Origin: an uncultured Acidimicrobiaceae bacterium
GTDB lineage: Bacteria > Actinomycetota > Acidimicrobiia > Acidimicrobiales > MedAcidi-G1
NCBI GenBank assembly: GCA_913030665.1
Contig: CAJWFS010000014.1
Span: 1 to 32,566, forward strand
DNA: 32,566 bases
Direction: 5' to 3'
Positions 10,734 to 19,897 of the stretch are shown one piece after another. The position numbers and the translations under genes are program-made. The notes beneath the pieces were generated by a model. It did not search any database. It worked only from the letters and a program-made list of their open reading frames with translations, and was not told the origin of the DNA. Within the stretch, counting starts at the first letter, position 1. The number at the start of each line of letters is the position of its first letter.

Positions 10734-12902
10734 TCAGGACAGCCGGTCGAGCAGCTCGACCGCTGCCTCGGCGATGACGGTTCCCGGCGGGAACACGGCG
10801 GCGGCCCCGGCGGCCAGCAACGCAGCATGGTCCTGCTGTGGGATCACGCCACCCACCACTATGGCGATGTCGGGGCGCCCCTGGGCAGCCAACTCGTCAC
10901 GCAGCTCCGGAACAAGGGTGAGGTGGCCGGCCGCAAGGGAGCTGACGCCGACGACGTGGACATCGTTCTCGACCGCCTGACGGGCCACCTCGCCGGGGGT
11001 GGAGAACAGCGGACCGATGTCCACGTCGAACCCCAGGTCGGCGAACGCCGTGGCTATGACCTTCTGTCCACGGTCGTGGCCGTCCTGGCCCATCTTGGCC
11101 ACGAGGATCCGCGGGCGCCGACCGTTCGTCGCCTCGAAGTCGACGACGCGACTGCGCGCCGCTCCGAGGATCTCGCCGTCACCCATCTCGCTGCTGAACA
11201 CCCCAGAGATCGTACGGACCTCGGCCACGTGGCGCCCGAACACCTTCTCGAGGGCGTCGCTGATCTCCCCGACCGTGGCCCGGGCACGTGCTGCGTCTAT
11301 CGCCAGTGCCAGCAGGTTGCCCTCGCCCGACCCGGCACACCGTGTGAGCGCATCCAGGGCCGACCCGCAGGCCGCAGCATCGCGTTCGGCCCGCAGCCGC
11401 TCCAGCCGGGCCACCTGATCGGCCCGCACCTGGGCGTTGTCCACCCTCAGCACCTCGACCTCGTCCCGGGTCTCGGGTTGGTAGCGGTTGACCCCGATGA
11501 CCGACTGCCGACCGGCGTCGATCCGGGCCTGGGTCCTGGCCGCAGCCTCCTCGATCCGCAGCTTCGGGATTCCGGCCTCGATGGCGCGTGCCATGCCTCC
11601 CATCTCCTCCACCTCTGCGAGGTGGGCCATGGCACGTGCCGCCAGGTCGTGGGTGAGCCTCTCCACATGGAAGCTGCCTCCCCACGGGTCGACAACACGG
11701 CAGGTGCCGCTCTCCTGCCGGAGGAACAGCTGCGTGTTGCGGGCGATCCGGGCCGACGAGTCGGTGGGCAGGGCGAGGGCCTCGTCGAGAGCGTTGGTGT
11801 GGAGCGACTGGGTGTGGCCCTGGGTGGCCGCCATGGCCTCGACGCAGGTCCGCACCACATTGTTGTAGACGTCCTGGGCGGTGAGGCTCCAGCCAGACGT
11901 CTGCGAATGGGTTCGCAGCGAGGAGGACTTCGGATCCTCCGGCGAGAACCTCCGCATGAGTTCGGCCCAGAGCAGGCGGGCGGCCCGCAGCTTCGCCACC
12001 TCCATGAAGAAGTCCATTCCGATGGCCCAGAAGAAGCTCAGTCGCGGGGCGAATGCATCGATGTCCAGACCGGCCTCCACCCCAGCCCGGACGTACTCCA
12101 GGCCGTCGGCCAGCGTGTAGGCCAACTCCAAGTCGGCGGTAGCCCCCGCCTCCTGCATGTGGTAGCCGGAGATCGAGATTGAGTTGAACCTGGGCATCTC
12201 GGCGCTGGTGAAGGCGAAGATGTCGGAGATGATCCGCATGGACGGGGCCGGCGGATAGATGTAGGTGTTCCGGACCATGAACTCCTTGAGGATGTCGTTC
12301 TGGATGGTCCCGGTGAGCTGCGCCGGAGCCACGCCCTGCTCCTCGGCCGCCACCACGTAGAGGGCCAGTATCGGCAGCACGGCGCCGTTCATGGTCATCG
12401 AGACGCTCATGCGGTCCAACGGGATGCCCTCGAAGAGCATCCGCATGTCCAGGATCGAGTCGATTGACACGCCGGCCATGCCGACGTCGCCGGAGACACG
12501 CGGATGGTCGCTGTCGTAGCCCCTGTGGGTGGCGAGGTCGAACGCCACCGACAGGCCCTTCTGGCCGGACGCCAGGTTCCGCCGGTAGAAGGCGTTGCTC
12601 TCCTCGGCGGTCGAGTAGCCGGCGTACTGCCGAACGGTCCATGGCTGGCTGGCGTACATCGTGGGGTACGGCCCGCGCAGGTACGGCGCAGCACCGGGCC
12701 AGGTCTCCATGAAGTCCAGGCCAGCCACGTCGGATGCGCTGGACAGCGGCGCCACGACAAGGCCCTCGGGGGTCTCGTTGGCCAAGTCCGCGGGCGTGCG
12801 ACCCACCTCGCTGCGAACCCGGTCGGCCCACGCCTCGCGGTCATCGGACGGGCCCGGGGCAGGACCCAGCTGAACGGTCGTGAAGTCGGGTATCCCGGTC
12901 AT
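10734..12902 (-). CDS. mutB: Methylmalonyl-CoA mutase, large (alpha, catalytic) subunit
   Basis: Adenosylcobalamin enzyme interconverting (R)-methylmalonyl-CoA and succinyl-CoA. In this orientation it feeds propionyl-CoA from odd-chain fatty acids, sterols or branched amino acids into the TCA cycle. The 722-residue protein has the TIM-barrel substrate domain, with [19 protein letters not shown] near residues 78-96 and SGYHMQEAG holding the active-site His. The C-terminal B12-binding domain has D607-x-H609-x-x-G612 (DGHDRG), the base-off/His-on cobalamin signature. Its ATG overlaps the mutA stop as ATGA, so the two subunits are translationally coupled. Confidence 0.97.
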   Translation of the reverse strand: MTGIPDFTTVQLGPAPGPSDDREAWADRVRSEVGRTPADLANETPEGLVVAPLSSASDVAGLDFMETWPGAAPYLRGPYPTMYASQPWTVRQYAGYSTAEESNAFYRRNLASGQKGLSVAFDLATHRGYDSDHPRVSGDVGMAGVSIDSILDMRMLFEGIPLDRMSVSMTMNGAVLPILALYVVAAEEQGVAPAQLTGTIQNDILKEFMVRNTYIYPPAPSMRIISDIFAFTSAEMPRFNSISISGYHMQEAGATADLELAYTLADGLEYVRAGVEAGLDIDAFAPRLSFFWAIGMDFFMEVAKLRAARLLWAELMRRFSPEDPKSSSLRTHSQTSGWSLTAQDVYNNVVRTCVEAMAATQGHTQSLHTNALDEALALPTDSSARIARNTQLFLRQESGTCRVVDPWGGSFHVERLTHDLAARAMAHLAEVEEMGGMARAIEAGIPKLRIEEAAARTQARIDAGRQSVIGVNRYQPETRDEVEVLRVDNAQVRADQVARLERLRAERDAAACGSALDALTRCAGSGEGNLLALAIDAARARATVGEISDALEKVFGRHVAEVRTISGVFSSEMGDGEILGAARSRVVDFEATNGRRPRILVAKMGQDGHDRGQKVIATAFADLGFDVDIGPLFSTPGEVARQAVENDVHVVGVSSLAAGHLTLVPELRDELAAQGRPDIAIVVGGVIPQQDHAALLAAGAAAVFPPGTVIAEAAVELLDRLS

Positions 12903-14785
12903 CGGACCACCCCCAGGTCATCCAGTGTCCGGGACAGGAGGTCGACGACGTCGACACCGGCGTGGATGAACTCGTCCACGCCGGAGGCACGCAGGTCGTC
13001 CTCGTCGTCTCCGGCTCGGCCGGCCAGGTAGACGCGCTGCACGCCGGCCGCCTTCAGTCCTCCGGCGACGGTCGCGGCCTCGGAGCGATAGCGCTCGTCG
13101 GAACCACAGAGAACCGCTACCAGGGCGCCCGCTGCATCGAACCCGGCGCCACCAGAACCGTCGGGACCGGGTGCCCGTGTCGCTCCGGCCGGATCACCTG
13201 GCTCCACGGCACGGATGCCCGCCACGCCGAAGAGGTTCCTGGCGAACGTGGACCGTGCCATGTGCTCCGCTAAAGGTCCGAGGGTGACAAGCAGGACGGT
13301 CGGCACGGGGTCACTGGCCACCACGGCATCACGCAGGGCCTCGAACGGCTCCGACCGCCGCCTCAGCGGCAGTGGGCCGGTAGGCGAGGCAGGGAGCGGC
13401 TGCCTCTCCAGCAGGACCTCCTCGACGTTCGGGAACTCTGAAACCCCGGTGACCGACTCGCTGAGGTCGGCGAGGCGACCGGCACGCTCGCTCCAGCACG
13501 CCTCGGCCTCGGCAGCCAGCCGGCCGGACGCCAGGGCCGCAGCCATCCCCCCGTCTGCCTCAATCTCCCGGAACCGCTCCCAGGCCTCCATGGCCAGCCG
13601 TGCTGTTAGGTCCTCCACGTACCAGGAGCCGCCGGCCGGATCGATCACCCTGGCCAGCCCGCTCTCCTCCAAGAGCACGAGTTGCAGGTTGCGGGCCGTG
13701 CGGCGTCCGAACTCGTCGGGTCGTCCCAGGGCGCTGTCAAAGGGCCTGACCGTCACGGAATCAGCCCCGCCGGTTCCGGCTGCGAACGCCGCCACCGTGG
13801 ACCGGAGCATGTTCACCCACGGGTCCCAGCGGGTCAGCATGACCGCAGAGGTGATCGCGTGCTGCTGGGGTGCCCGGTCCCCCATGTCGGCCCCCGAGGC
13901 CTCCGCTACGCGGGCCCAGAGCCGACGAGCGGCGCGGAACCTGGCCATGGTCAGGAACTGGTCGGCATCGGCGGTGAGCGTGAAGGTCAACGACCGCAGT
14001 GCCTCGGACAGCGACAGGCCATGGTCGAAAAGGGCCCGCAGGTACGCCACACCTGTGGCCAGGCCGGCGGCCAGTTCCCGGGCATCGCTCGTTCCGGCAT
14101 CCGCGTAGGGGGTCGTGTCGACGGTGACCGGCCTGACACCCGGAAGGCCACGAGCCCGGTCGATGACGGCCAGAGAGCCGGCGTCCAGACAGGCGACACC
14201 CGGGACATCTGGACCCCCGTGGCGTGCGTGCACCCCCATCGGGTCCAGACCCAGGTCACCGCGCCGGTCGCCCTCCGGCACAGAGCGCTCCTCCCACAGG
14301 TCGAGCATCCACCCGGCCACCTCCACCGAGCGGGGCCCCGGCACGAGGGCCACCGTCGTCATCCCTAGGTGGACGCCGTCCAGCACGCCGTCCAGGTCAC
14401 GGAGCGATTCGATGCCGACGGCCATGGGGTCCAGCAGCACCGAGGTGGAGCCTCGTAGCAGCTCGTCCAGGACCACGGCGTTGGAGGCGCCTATCCCCTC
14501 CTCGACCACGAAAGAGCGGACGTCCCAGCCATCCACCACTTGGCCGGAGGACCTACGCCCACGGGTGAAGGTCCCGGCGCCTGGCAGGCCGGCCGGATCA
14601 CCGGCCGTGGACGACTGATCGGACCCGTAGACGACAGGTATACGAATCCCGTCCGCTGTCGTAGTGGCCAGCGAGTCCACTGTGCGTCCCCTGAGCCCTA
14701 CCTCAGCCAGCGCCATCCAGGCCTCGCGGTCGACCGCCTCGAAGTCGGCAGCGGACACCTCGGGATCGACGCTCTCGCTGGCCAT
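12899..14785 (-). CDS. mutA: Methylmalonyl-CoA mutase, small (beta) subunit
   Basis: Non-catalytic partner of MutB in the heterodimeric actinobacterial mutase (628 residues). It shows a degenerate mutase barrel ([33 protein letters not shown]) and a C-terminal flavodoxin-like B12 domain without the DxHxxG signature, as is usual for MutA. The ATG at 14785 was chosen because TACCAT lies exactly 6 nt before it, as in a leaderless promoter, and because the protein from here has the expected N-terminus. An upstream ATG (14827) would add residues unlike the family. It is the first gene of the minus-strand mutA-mutB-meaB-DUF839 unit. Confidence 0.93.
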   Translation of the reverse strand: MASESVDPEVSAADFEAVDREAWMALAEVGLRGRTVDSLATTTADGIRIPVVYGSDQSSTAGDPAGLPGAGTFTRGRRSSGQVVDGWDVRSFVVEEGIGASNAVVLDELLRGSTSVLLDPMAVGIESLRDLDGVLDGVHLGMTTVALVPGPRSVEVAGWMLDLWEERSVPEGDRRGDLGLDPMGVHARHGGPDVPGVACLDAGSLAVIDRARGLPGVRPVTVDTTPYADAGTSDARELAAGLATGVAYLRALFDHGLSLSEALRSLTFTLTADADQFLTMARFRAARRLWARVAEASGADMGDRAPQQHAITSAVMLTRWDPWVNMLRSTVAAFAAGTGGADSVTVRPFDSALGRPDEFGRRTARNLQLVLLEESGLARVIDPAGGSWYVEDLTARLAMEAWERFREIEADGGMAAALASGRLAAEAEACWSERAGRLADLSESVTGVSEFPNVEEVLLERQPLPASPTGPLPLRRRSEPFEALRDAVVASDPVPTVLLVTLGPLAEHMARSTFARNLFGVAGIRAVEPGDPAGATRAPGPDGSGGAGFDAAGALVAVLCGSDERYRSEAATVAGGLKAAGVQRVYLAGRAGDDEDDLRASGVDEFIHAGVDVVDLLSRTLDDLGVVR

Positions 14786-14791
14786 GGGCCG

Positions 14792-14797
14792 ATGGTA
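14792..14797 (-). promoter_or_regulatory. Candidate -10 box, leaderless start of the mutA operon
   Basis: TACCAT (four of six against TATAAT), then CGGCCC, then the ATG at 14785 on the minus strand. No good -35 was found. The placement supports both the chosen start and a leaderless mRNA. Confidence 0.4.
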
Positions 14798-14911
14798 GGT
14801 GACACCCCACTGCGTCCCTGAAGACATGTGACCGGTGACCCCGGACCCGGCCTTTCCCACCGACCGACCCCTCAGCAAGCCTTCCGGATGTCAGAGGCCT
14901 GCATTCCCCTA

Positions 14912-14973
14912 GGCGGCGGATCAAAACTCCGCAGCCGCAGGTAGACGTGGGTGCGGAGTTTCGATCCACCGCC
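14912..14973. repeat. 62-nt imperfect dyad between mutA and the LLM oxidoreductase
   Basis: Arms 14912-14933 and 14952-14973 are inverted copies matching at 20 of 22 positions, with an 18-nt loop. Both mismatches are transitions. Read as minus-strand RNA both become G-U pairs, so that strand could fold into an unbroken 22-bp stem; on the plus strand they are A-C mismatches. Two alternative 8-bp pairings exist: GATCCACC (14963-14970) with GGTGGATC (14991-14998), and CGCAGCCG (14930-14937) with CGGCTGCG (14978-14985). There is no T tract on either side. It could be an operator, a structured leader or a small mobile-element relic. Confidence 0.7.
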
Positions 14974-15017
14974 CCTCCGGCTGCGACCCCGGTGGATCCG
15001 GATGCGAGGATTACCGG

Positions 15018-16055
15018 ATGCGAATCACCACCTCCATCAACTACACCACCGACCCGCAGACCGCCGCCGCCCAGGCACGAGAGCTGGAGGCGGCCGGCGT
15101 CGACTGCATCTGGATCCCCGAGGCCTACGGCTTCGACGCGGTCAGCCTGCTGGGCTACCTGGCGGCCAGCACTTCCACCGTGGAGCTGGCCAGCGGCATC
15201 CTGAACACCTACTCCCGCACCCCGGCCCTGCTGGCCCAGACGGCGGCCGGCCTGGACGCCCTGTCCGGTGGCCGATTCATCCTGGGCCTCGGTGCCTCCG
15301 GGCCACAGGTGATCGAGGGCTTCCACGGCATGCCGTACGACCGACCGCTGACGCGCATGAAGGAGATAATCCAGATCTGCCGGTCCGCCTGGCGCCGTGA
15401 GCGCCTCGAGCACGAGGGCAGGGTCTTCACGCTGCCCCTGCCCGCGGACCAGGGAACCGGGCTGGGCAAGCCCCTGAAGATCATCAACCACCTGAAGCGG
15501 TCGAACATTCCGATCTACATCGCCGCTCTGGGCCAGAAGAGCGTGGAGGAGACGGCCGCCACTTGCGAGGGCTGGCTTCCGTTCCTCGTCTACCCGGAGC
15601 GGATGGACCAGGTGTGGGGAGATGCCGTCAGGGCCGGCAAGGCCCGCCGAGATGACAGCCTCAACGAGTTCGACGTGGTGGCCGGTGGCCTCGTGGCGAT
15701 CGGCGACGACGCAGCGCAGTACCGCGACTACGCCAGACCGATGGCCGCCCTCTACATCGGGGGCATGGGTGCCCGTGGGAAGAACTTCTACAACGACGTA
15801 TGCCGGGACTACGGCTTCGCCGACGAGGCGATCGCCGTGCAGGACGCATACCTGGACGGTCGCAAGGAGGAGGCAGCCGGACTGCTACCGGACGCCCTCA
15901 TCGAGAACACGACCCTCTGCGGCGACGCGGCCTACGTGGTCGACCGGCTGGCCGCCTACTCCGAAGCCGGGGTGACCTCGCTGAACGTGACACCGGTCGG
16001 CGGCGAGCCGGCAGCGGTGCTGGGCCGCCTACGCGAGTTGGCAGAGCACGTCTGA
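15018..16055 (+). CDS. LLM-class (luciferase-like) oxidoreductase, probably F420-dependent
   Basis: Single-domain bacterial-luciferase-fold TIM-barrel protein of 345 residues. The typical start MRITTSINY and the successive barrel strands (GVDCIWIPEAYGFD, VELASGI, GGRFILGLGASGP, IPIYIAALGQKS) match actinobacterial LLM enzymes that hydride-transfer with coenzyme F420. FMN use cannot be excluded from sequence alone, and the substrate is unknown. GAGGA about 7 nt before the ATG is a good Shine-Dalgarno, in contrast with the apparent leaderless neighbours. The gene is divergent from mutA; the two share the region holding the 62-nt dyad. It is convergent with the next SDR, with tandem hairpins between them. 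Confidence 0.88.
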   Translation: MRITTSINYTTDPQTAAAQARELEAAGVDCIWIPEAYGFDAVSLLGYLAASTSTVELASGILNTYSRTPALLAQTAAGLDALSGGRFILGLGASGPQVIEGFHGMPYDRPLTRMKEIIQICRSAWRRERLEHEGRVFTLPLPADQGTGLGKPLKIINHLKRSNIPIYIAALGQKSVEETAATCEGWLPFLVYPERMDQVWGDAVRAGKARRDDSLNEFDVVAGGLVAIGDDAAQYRDYARPMAALYIGGMGARGKNFYNDVCRDYGFADEAIAVQDAYLDGRKEEAAGLLPDALIENTTLCGDAAYVVDRLAAYSEAGVTSLNVTPVGGEPAAVLGRLRELAEHV

Positions 16056-16061
16056 ACCCGT

Positions 16062-16120
16062 CGACCGGGCTGACCCTCCGTCAGCCTGCCGGTCGCAACC
16101 TCCGGCGGGATGGGCCGGAG
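16062..16120. terminator. Tandem hairpins between convergent genes
   Basis: Hairpin 1 (16062-16095) pairs CGACCGG with CCGGTCG and GCTGAC with GTCAGC, giving 13 bp with a 3-nt bulge. Hairpin 2 (16100-16120) pairs CTCCGGC with GCCGGAG around 7 nt. They fill the whole gap between two converging stop codons and could end transcription from both sides. U tracts are absent, so intrinsic termination is not certain. Confidence 0.5.
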
Positions 16121-16124
16121 CACC

Positions 16125-16946
16125 TCAGGAGCCATCGACCCGGGTGTCGCTCGGGTCCAGGCGCACACCCACCAGCAGCACCTCAGTGAGGCGCTGCGAA
16201 GCCTCCCCCAGCATGAAGTTGGCCGACAGTCGGCGCGGCGTCCGCACGTGTCGTGTGCGCCGTGAGGTGGCCCGAACCACCCTGCGGGCCAGGCGGTCGG
16301 GATCGGCCTTGGGCATGAGCCGCAACAGGTTCAGCCTGTCGATCACGCTCTGTGTGCTGGCCGAGGAGGAGTTCTCGACGGCGTCCCACATGCGGGTGTC
16401 CACCGGGCCGGGGGCCACAAGTGTGGTCCTGACCGGCGACCCCTTCAACTCCATGCGCAGGGCGGCCACGAAGCCGTTGATCCCGGCCTTGGTGGCGCAG
16501 TAGGTGGCCATCGACGGGAAGCCGGACGAGCCGGCGATCGACGACAGGTAGACGATGTGGCCGCGGCCGCGATCCAGCATGCCGGGGAGCGCATAGCGGG
16601 TCAGCACCATGGGCGCCTCCAGGTTCACCCGCGTGGCGGTCCGGACGTCGGCAGGATCGATGACGGCCGCCATGTCCACGGTTTCGACACCAGCGTTGTT
16701 GACCAGAACGTCGATCGGCCCCAGGTCGGCCTCCACGCGCGGCACGAGGGCCTCTACGGCAGCCGGGTCTGAGAGGTCGACCACCACGGCGTGGCCGCCT
16801 ACCTCGTCGGCGACCGTCCGGAGATCGCTTTCGGACCTGGCTACGACCACCACGTCGGCACCCGCCGCCGCATATGCCCTGGCAAGAGCCGCACCAATCC
16901 CCCGTGAGCCACCCGTTACCAGCACACGTGCGCCGTCAAGATCCAT
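16125..16946 (-). CDS. Short-chain dehydrogenase/reductase
   Basis: Classical SDR of 273 residues using NAD(P)H on an unknown alcohol/ketone substrate. The Rossmann nucleotide motif is TGGSRGIG, just after the N-terminal MDLDGARVLV. NNAG, the catalytic serine region (YLSSIAGSSG) and YxxxK (YCATK) follow in the right order. The C-terminal extension of about 80 residues beyond the core is variable in the family. ATG 16946 is preceded at 6 nt by TACGGT, which fits a leaderless start. The longer open frame upstream lacks family similarity. It is divergent from the epoxide hydrolase gene. Confidence 0.9.
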   Translation of the reverse strand: MDLDGARVLVTGGSRGIGAALARAYAAAGADVVVVARSESDLRTVADEVGGHAVVVDLSDPAAVEALVPRVEADLGPIDVLVNNAGVETVDMAAVIDPADVRTATRVNLEAPMVLTRYALPGMLDRGRGHIVYLSSIAGSSGFPSMATYCATKAGINGFVAALRMELKGSPVRTTLVAPGPVDTRMWDAVENSSSASTQSVIDRLNLLRLMPKADPDRLARRVVRATSRRTRHVRTPRRLSANFMLGEASQRLTEVLLVGVRLDPSDTRVDGS

Positions 16947-16952
16947 GGGGTG

Positions 16953-16958
16953 ACCGTA
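16953..16958 (-). promoter_or_regulatory. Candidate -10 box, leaderless start of the SDR gene
   Basis: Minus-strand TACGGT, spacer CACCCC, then the ATG at 16946. This is the TANNNT layout seen before several other starts in the window. Confidence 0.35.
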
Positions 16959-17019
16959 GTGCGGAGACCGTGGCCACTCTCCGCCGGACGGTCCGGCTTC
17001 CCGACGGCGCTCCGGCCAC

Positions 17020-17042
17020 GGGTACGGTCGGTCCGCGTACCC
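17020..17042. promoter_or_regulatory. Candidate operator: inverted repeat before the epoxide hydrolase
   Basis: GGGTACG (17020-17026) and CGTACCC (17036-17042) are perfect 7-bp inverted arms 9 nt apart. They lie 28 nt before the GTG of the hydrolase, in the 124-nt divergent gap with the SDR. The size suits a dimeric repressor such as a TetR-type protein, but no such gene lies in the window. Confidence 0.4.
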
Positions 17043-17070
17043 ACCGGAGACCCCGAACCCAGGAGCAACC

Positions 17071-18234
17071 GTGGCCCAGGCCCAGCACGTCGAGCCGTTC
17101 AAGATCTCGGTGTCAGACGCACAGGTCGCCGACCTGCGACGACGCCTCGCCGACACCCGGTGGCCCGACCAGATCCCCGGCTCCGGCTGGGACTACGGCT
17201 GCGACCTGGCCTGGTTGCAGGACCTGGCTGCCTACTGGGCGGACGGCTTCGACTGGCGGGCGGCCGAGGCCCGGCTGAACGGCCTAGACCAGGTGGTGAC
17301 CACCATTGACGGCCAGCGCATCCACGCCATCCACCAGCGGTCCCGCGAACCCGATGCCCTGCCGCTGCTCATCAGCCACGGTTGGCCCGGCTCCGTGGTG
17401 GAGTTCCTGAAGGTGATCGGACCGCTCACAGACCCGGCGGCCCATGGCGGCGATCCGGCTGATGCCTTCCACGTCATCGCCCCGTCGCTCCCCGGCTTCG
17501 GCTGGTCCGGCCCGACCACCCAGTCCGGCTGGGGCGTAGGTCGCACGGCCATGGCGTTCGCCGAGCTAGCCGCCACATTGGGCTACGACCGCTACGGCGT
17601 ACAGGGCGGGGACTGGGGGTCCATGATCTCCCGGCAGGTGGCGGCTGCGGCTCCCGACTCGGTGGTCGGCTGCCACGTCAACATGTTCGCCGGCGGCCCC
17701 CCGGGACGCGATGACGACTTCGACGACATCACCGATACCGAGCAGAGGCTCATGGACAGGGGTGCCTGGTACATGGCCGAGGACAACGGCTACTTCCGCA
17801 TCCAAGAGACGCGCCCGCAGACCCTAGGGACGGCCCTGAACGACTCCCCGGCCGGCCTCCTGTCGTGGATCGGCGAGAAGTTCCACGGCTGGGTCGACCA
17901 CGACGGTGACCCGCTGGACGTCGTAGACCGCGACCAGGTCCTAGCCAACGTCAGTACCTACTGGTTCACCGGCACGATCAACTCCTCGACACGTATGTAC
18001 TTCGAGACCATGAAGGCCATGGCACGCGGAGAGGGGCTGGCCGAGAACGCCGAGGTGCCGCTGGGGGTATCCGCATTCCCTGCGGAACTCTTCATGTCCC
18101 GCCGCCGCTGGGTGGAGGCCACCCACAACGTGACGTTCTGGCGCGAATACGACCGGGGCGGGCACTTCGCGACCATGGAACGCCCGGAGGCCATCGTGGC
18201 CGACATACGGGAGTTTTTCAGAAAGCTCCGATGA
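17071..18234 (+). CDS. Epoxide hydrolase, EHN/alpha-beta hydrolase type
   Basis: Predicted microsomal-type epoxide hydrolase of 387 residues that opens epoxides to diols through an aspartyl ester. The N-terminal EHN lid domain (about residues 8-112, FKISVSDAQVADLRRRLADTRWPD) precedes the hydrolase core. The oxyanion motif HGWPG is at 103-107, the nucleophile is D181 in GGDWG, and the catalytic His is probably H365 (GGHFATME). The start is GTG with AGGAG 5 nt upstream. Its stop overlaps the next gene's ATG as ATGA, so the two hydrolases are coupled. The physiological substrate is unknown. Confidence 0.92.
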   Translation: MAQAQHVEPFKISVSDAQVADLRRRLADTRWPDQIPGSGWDYGCDLAWLQDLAAYWADGFDWRAAEARLNGLDQVVTTIDGQRIHAIHQRSREPDALPLLISHGWPGSVVEFLKVIGPLTDPAAHGGDPADAFHVIAPSLPGFGWSGPTTQSGWGVGRTAMAFAELAATLGYDRYGVQGGDWGSMISRQVAAAAPDSVVGCHVNMFAGGPPGRDDDFDDITDTEQRLMDRGAWYMAEDNGYFRIQETRPQTLGTALNDSPAGLLSWIGEKFHGWVDHDGDPLDVVDRDQVLANVSTYWFTGTINSSTRMYFETMKAMARGEGLAENAEVPLGVSAFPAELFMSRRRWVEATHNVTFWREYDRGGHFATMERPEAIVADIREFFRKLR

Positions 18235-18956
18235 TTACCCCGACAAACTCCACGAGAATGCTGGCCGGCGCCGACGGCGTGGCCATCGCCACCGAGACCC
18301 GAGGCCCGGATGGACCTGACGGCCCCCCGATCATCGCCACCACTGGATGGGCCAACGACCGGAGCGTCTGGACGCCCATGGTGGACGACCTCAGCGTCGA
18401 CCACGCGGTCACCACCTGGGACCTGCGGGGCCACGGTGCCAGCGCGGCGGCGCCTCCCGGCGAGTACACCCGGGCCCACGCCCTGGGCGACCTTGCCGCC
18501 GTCCTGGACCTGGCGGGTCGTCCAGCCGTGCTGATGGGCCACAGCCTGGGTGGATTCCTGTCGTTGGCCCATGCCGTCGACCATCCGGAGGACGTGGCCG
18601 GCCTGGTCCTCGTGGCCACCGGCCCGGGCTTCCGAAAGGTGGAGGTCCGCGAGCAGTGGAACGAATCGGTGCGGGCCGCAGCGGCCGGGATGGACCTGCC
18701 GCCCGGGGTCGAGGAGATCTCGATGCACCACGACGCCCACGTCATCGACCACCTGGCCGAGGTACAGGCTCCAGTCCTGGTGCTGCTGGGCGAACGCGAC
18801 GTCCGCTTCGCAGCATCGGCCGCGCTCTTCCAGCGGGACCTGGACGTTCACGAGTCGGTGGTCGTGGCGGATATGGGCCACATGGTCCACGTCAAGGCCC
18901 CCGCTGAGTGTGCTGCCGCCGTGAGGCGCTTCATGGCGGGCCTGGCCGGCGGGTGA
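18231..18956 (+). CDS. Alpha/beta-fold hydrolase
   Basis: Compact alpha/beta hydrolase of 241 residues. The nucleophile elbow is GHSLGG with S105. DLRGHGAS matches the strand-4 motif seen in esterases and lactonases. The acid probably lies in LGERDVRF and the His in DMGHMVHVKAP, near the C-terminus. The ATG overlaps the stop of the epoxide hydrolase by 4 nt, suggesting an operon and perhaps consecutive steps on one substrate. A second in-frame ATG at 18258 is an alternative start. Substrate and reaction (ester, lactone, C-C bond or peroxidase) cannot be told from sequence. Confidence 0.87.
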   Translation: MITPTNSTRMLAGADGVAIATETRGPDGPDGPPIIATTGWANDRSVWTPMVDDLSVDHAVTTWDLRGHGASAAAPPGEYTRAHALGDLAAVLDLAGRPAVLMGHSLGGFLSLAHAVDHPEDVAGLVLVATGPGFRKVEVREQWNESVRAAAAGMDLPPGVEEISMHHDAHVIDHLAEVQAPVLVLLGERDVRFAASAALFQRDLDVHESVVVADMGHMVHVKAPAECAAAVRRFMAGLAGG

Positions 18957-18987
18957 ACCGCTGCGTCCCCGGCCGGGCGACCACCGA

Positions 18988-19854
18988 GTGACCGCCGATC
19001 CGCTGGCCCGGATGGTCGAGTTGCCCGGCGGCAGGTTCCTCATGGGCAATGACGAGGGCGGGTACCCGGCGGACGGCGAGGGACCGGTACGGCCGGTCGT
19101 CCTCTCCCCCTTCGCCATCTCGGCCACGGCGGTCACGACCGCCGATTTCGCCGCGTTCACCGAGGCCACAGGACACGTCACCACCGCAGAACGCGAGGGC
19201 TGGTCATTCGTCTTCGCCGGGCACCTGCCCGATGATTTCGAGGCCACGAGGGGCGTCGTGGGTGCCGAGTGGTGGCGGCAGGTATTCGGCGCCGACTGGC
19301 GCCACCCCGAGGGCCCCCACAGCGACATCCTGGACCGGATCGACCATCCGGTGGTCCACACGTCGCACATCGACGCTGCGGCGTTCGCCGTCTGGACCGG
19401 CGGTCGCCTACCCACCGAGGCGGAGTGGGAGTACGCAGCCAGGGGAGGCCTGGACGGGAAGCGACTGCCGTGGGGAGACGAGAACCGACCCGACGGCCCG
19501 GACGACCACAGGTTCAACATCTTCACCGGGACATTCCCCACCGAGAATTCCGCCGAGGATGGATGGGCCGGGACCTGCCCAGTGGATGCCTTCGCACCCA
19601 ACGGCTACGGCCTGTACAACTGCTCCGGCAACGTATGGGAGTGGACGTCCGACTGGTTCGGCACCAACCACGTCGACCCGGACGGCGCGCCGCTCATGGA
19701 TCCGGTCGGCGCGCCGCTGGGTGTGGGCCGGGTGGTCAAGGGCGGCTCCCACCTGTGCCATGACAGTTACTGCCACCGCTACCGGGTGGCCGCCAAGACG
19801 TCCAGTCCCCCGGACAGCAGCACCGGCAACCAGGGCTTCCGGCTGGCACGCTGA
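18988..19854 (+). CDS. Formylglycine-generating enzyme (sulfatase-maturating)
   Basis: Aerobic, copper-dependent FGE of the SUMF1 family. It oxidises a cysteine in CxPxR motifs of sulfatases to C-alpha-formylglycine. The 288-residue protein opens with VELPGGRFLMGNDEGG and has the FGE fold throughout (GGRLPTEAEWEYAARGG, GNVWEWTSDW). The diagnostic motif GGSHLCHDSYCHRYR carries both active-site cysteines, C257 and C262, equivalent to human C336 and C341. This separates it from EgtB-like or structural members of the same fold. GTG start, no clear Shine-Dalgarno, 31 nt after the hydrolase. No sulfatase gene lies in the window, so its client is elsewhere. Confidence 0.92.
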   Translation: MTADPLARMVELPGGRFLMGNDEGGYPADGEGPVRPVVLSPFAISATAVTTADFAAFTEATGHVTTAEREGWSFVFAGHLPDDFEATRGVVGAEWWRQVFGADWRHPEGPHSDILDRIDHPVVHTSHIDAAAFAVWTGGRLPTEAEWEYAARGGLDGKRLPWGDENRPDGPDDHRFNIFTGTFPTENSAEDGWAGTCPVDAFAPNGYGLYNCSGNVWEWTSDWFGTNHVDPDGAPLMDPVGAPLGVGRVVKGGSHLCHDSYCHRYRVAAKTSSPPDSSTGNQGFRLAR

Positions 19855-19884
19855 ACTACGACCGGCCCCGCTGCGGTACACCCG

Positions 19885-19890
19885 TAGCCT
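19885..19890 (+). promoter_or_regulatory. Candidate -10 box, leaderless start of dusB
   Basis: TAGCCT followed by 7 nt and the ATG at 19898. It matches the TANNNT layout of other starts here. No -35 was recognised. Confidence 0.3.
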
Positions 19891-19897
19891 TGCGCCC

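Noticed and set aside
10721-10828. N-terminal extension of meaB by 36 residues
   Set aside because: It overlaps the end of mutB and is Pro/Arg/Ser-rich; ATG 10720 gives the family N-terminus.
10116-12182. A 688-residue plus-strand frame opposite meaB and mutB
   Set aside because: High GC keeps antisense frames open; the composition is non-protein-like and the minus strand encodes clear MutB and MeaB.
14786-14878. N-terminal extension of mutA by 31 residues
   Set aside because: It lacks family similarity, and the TACCAT box lies within it, 6 nt before the chosen ATG.
14786-15017. Cobalamin riboswitch before the mutase operon
   Set aside because: No B12 box or conserved core was seen in the minus-strand sequence despite the strong dyad.
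17958-19601. A 547-residue minus-strand frame opposite hydrolases and FGE
   Set aside because: Shadow of three recognised plus-strand genes, with no family features.
19049-19897. A 683-residue reading frame that would extend dusB upstream
   Set aside because: The extra part is an Arg/Pro/Thr-rich shadow of the formylglycine-generating enzyme gene; the DusB fold begins at 19898.
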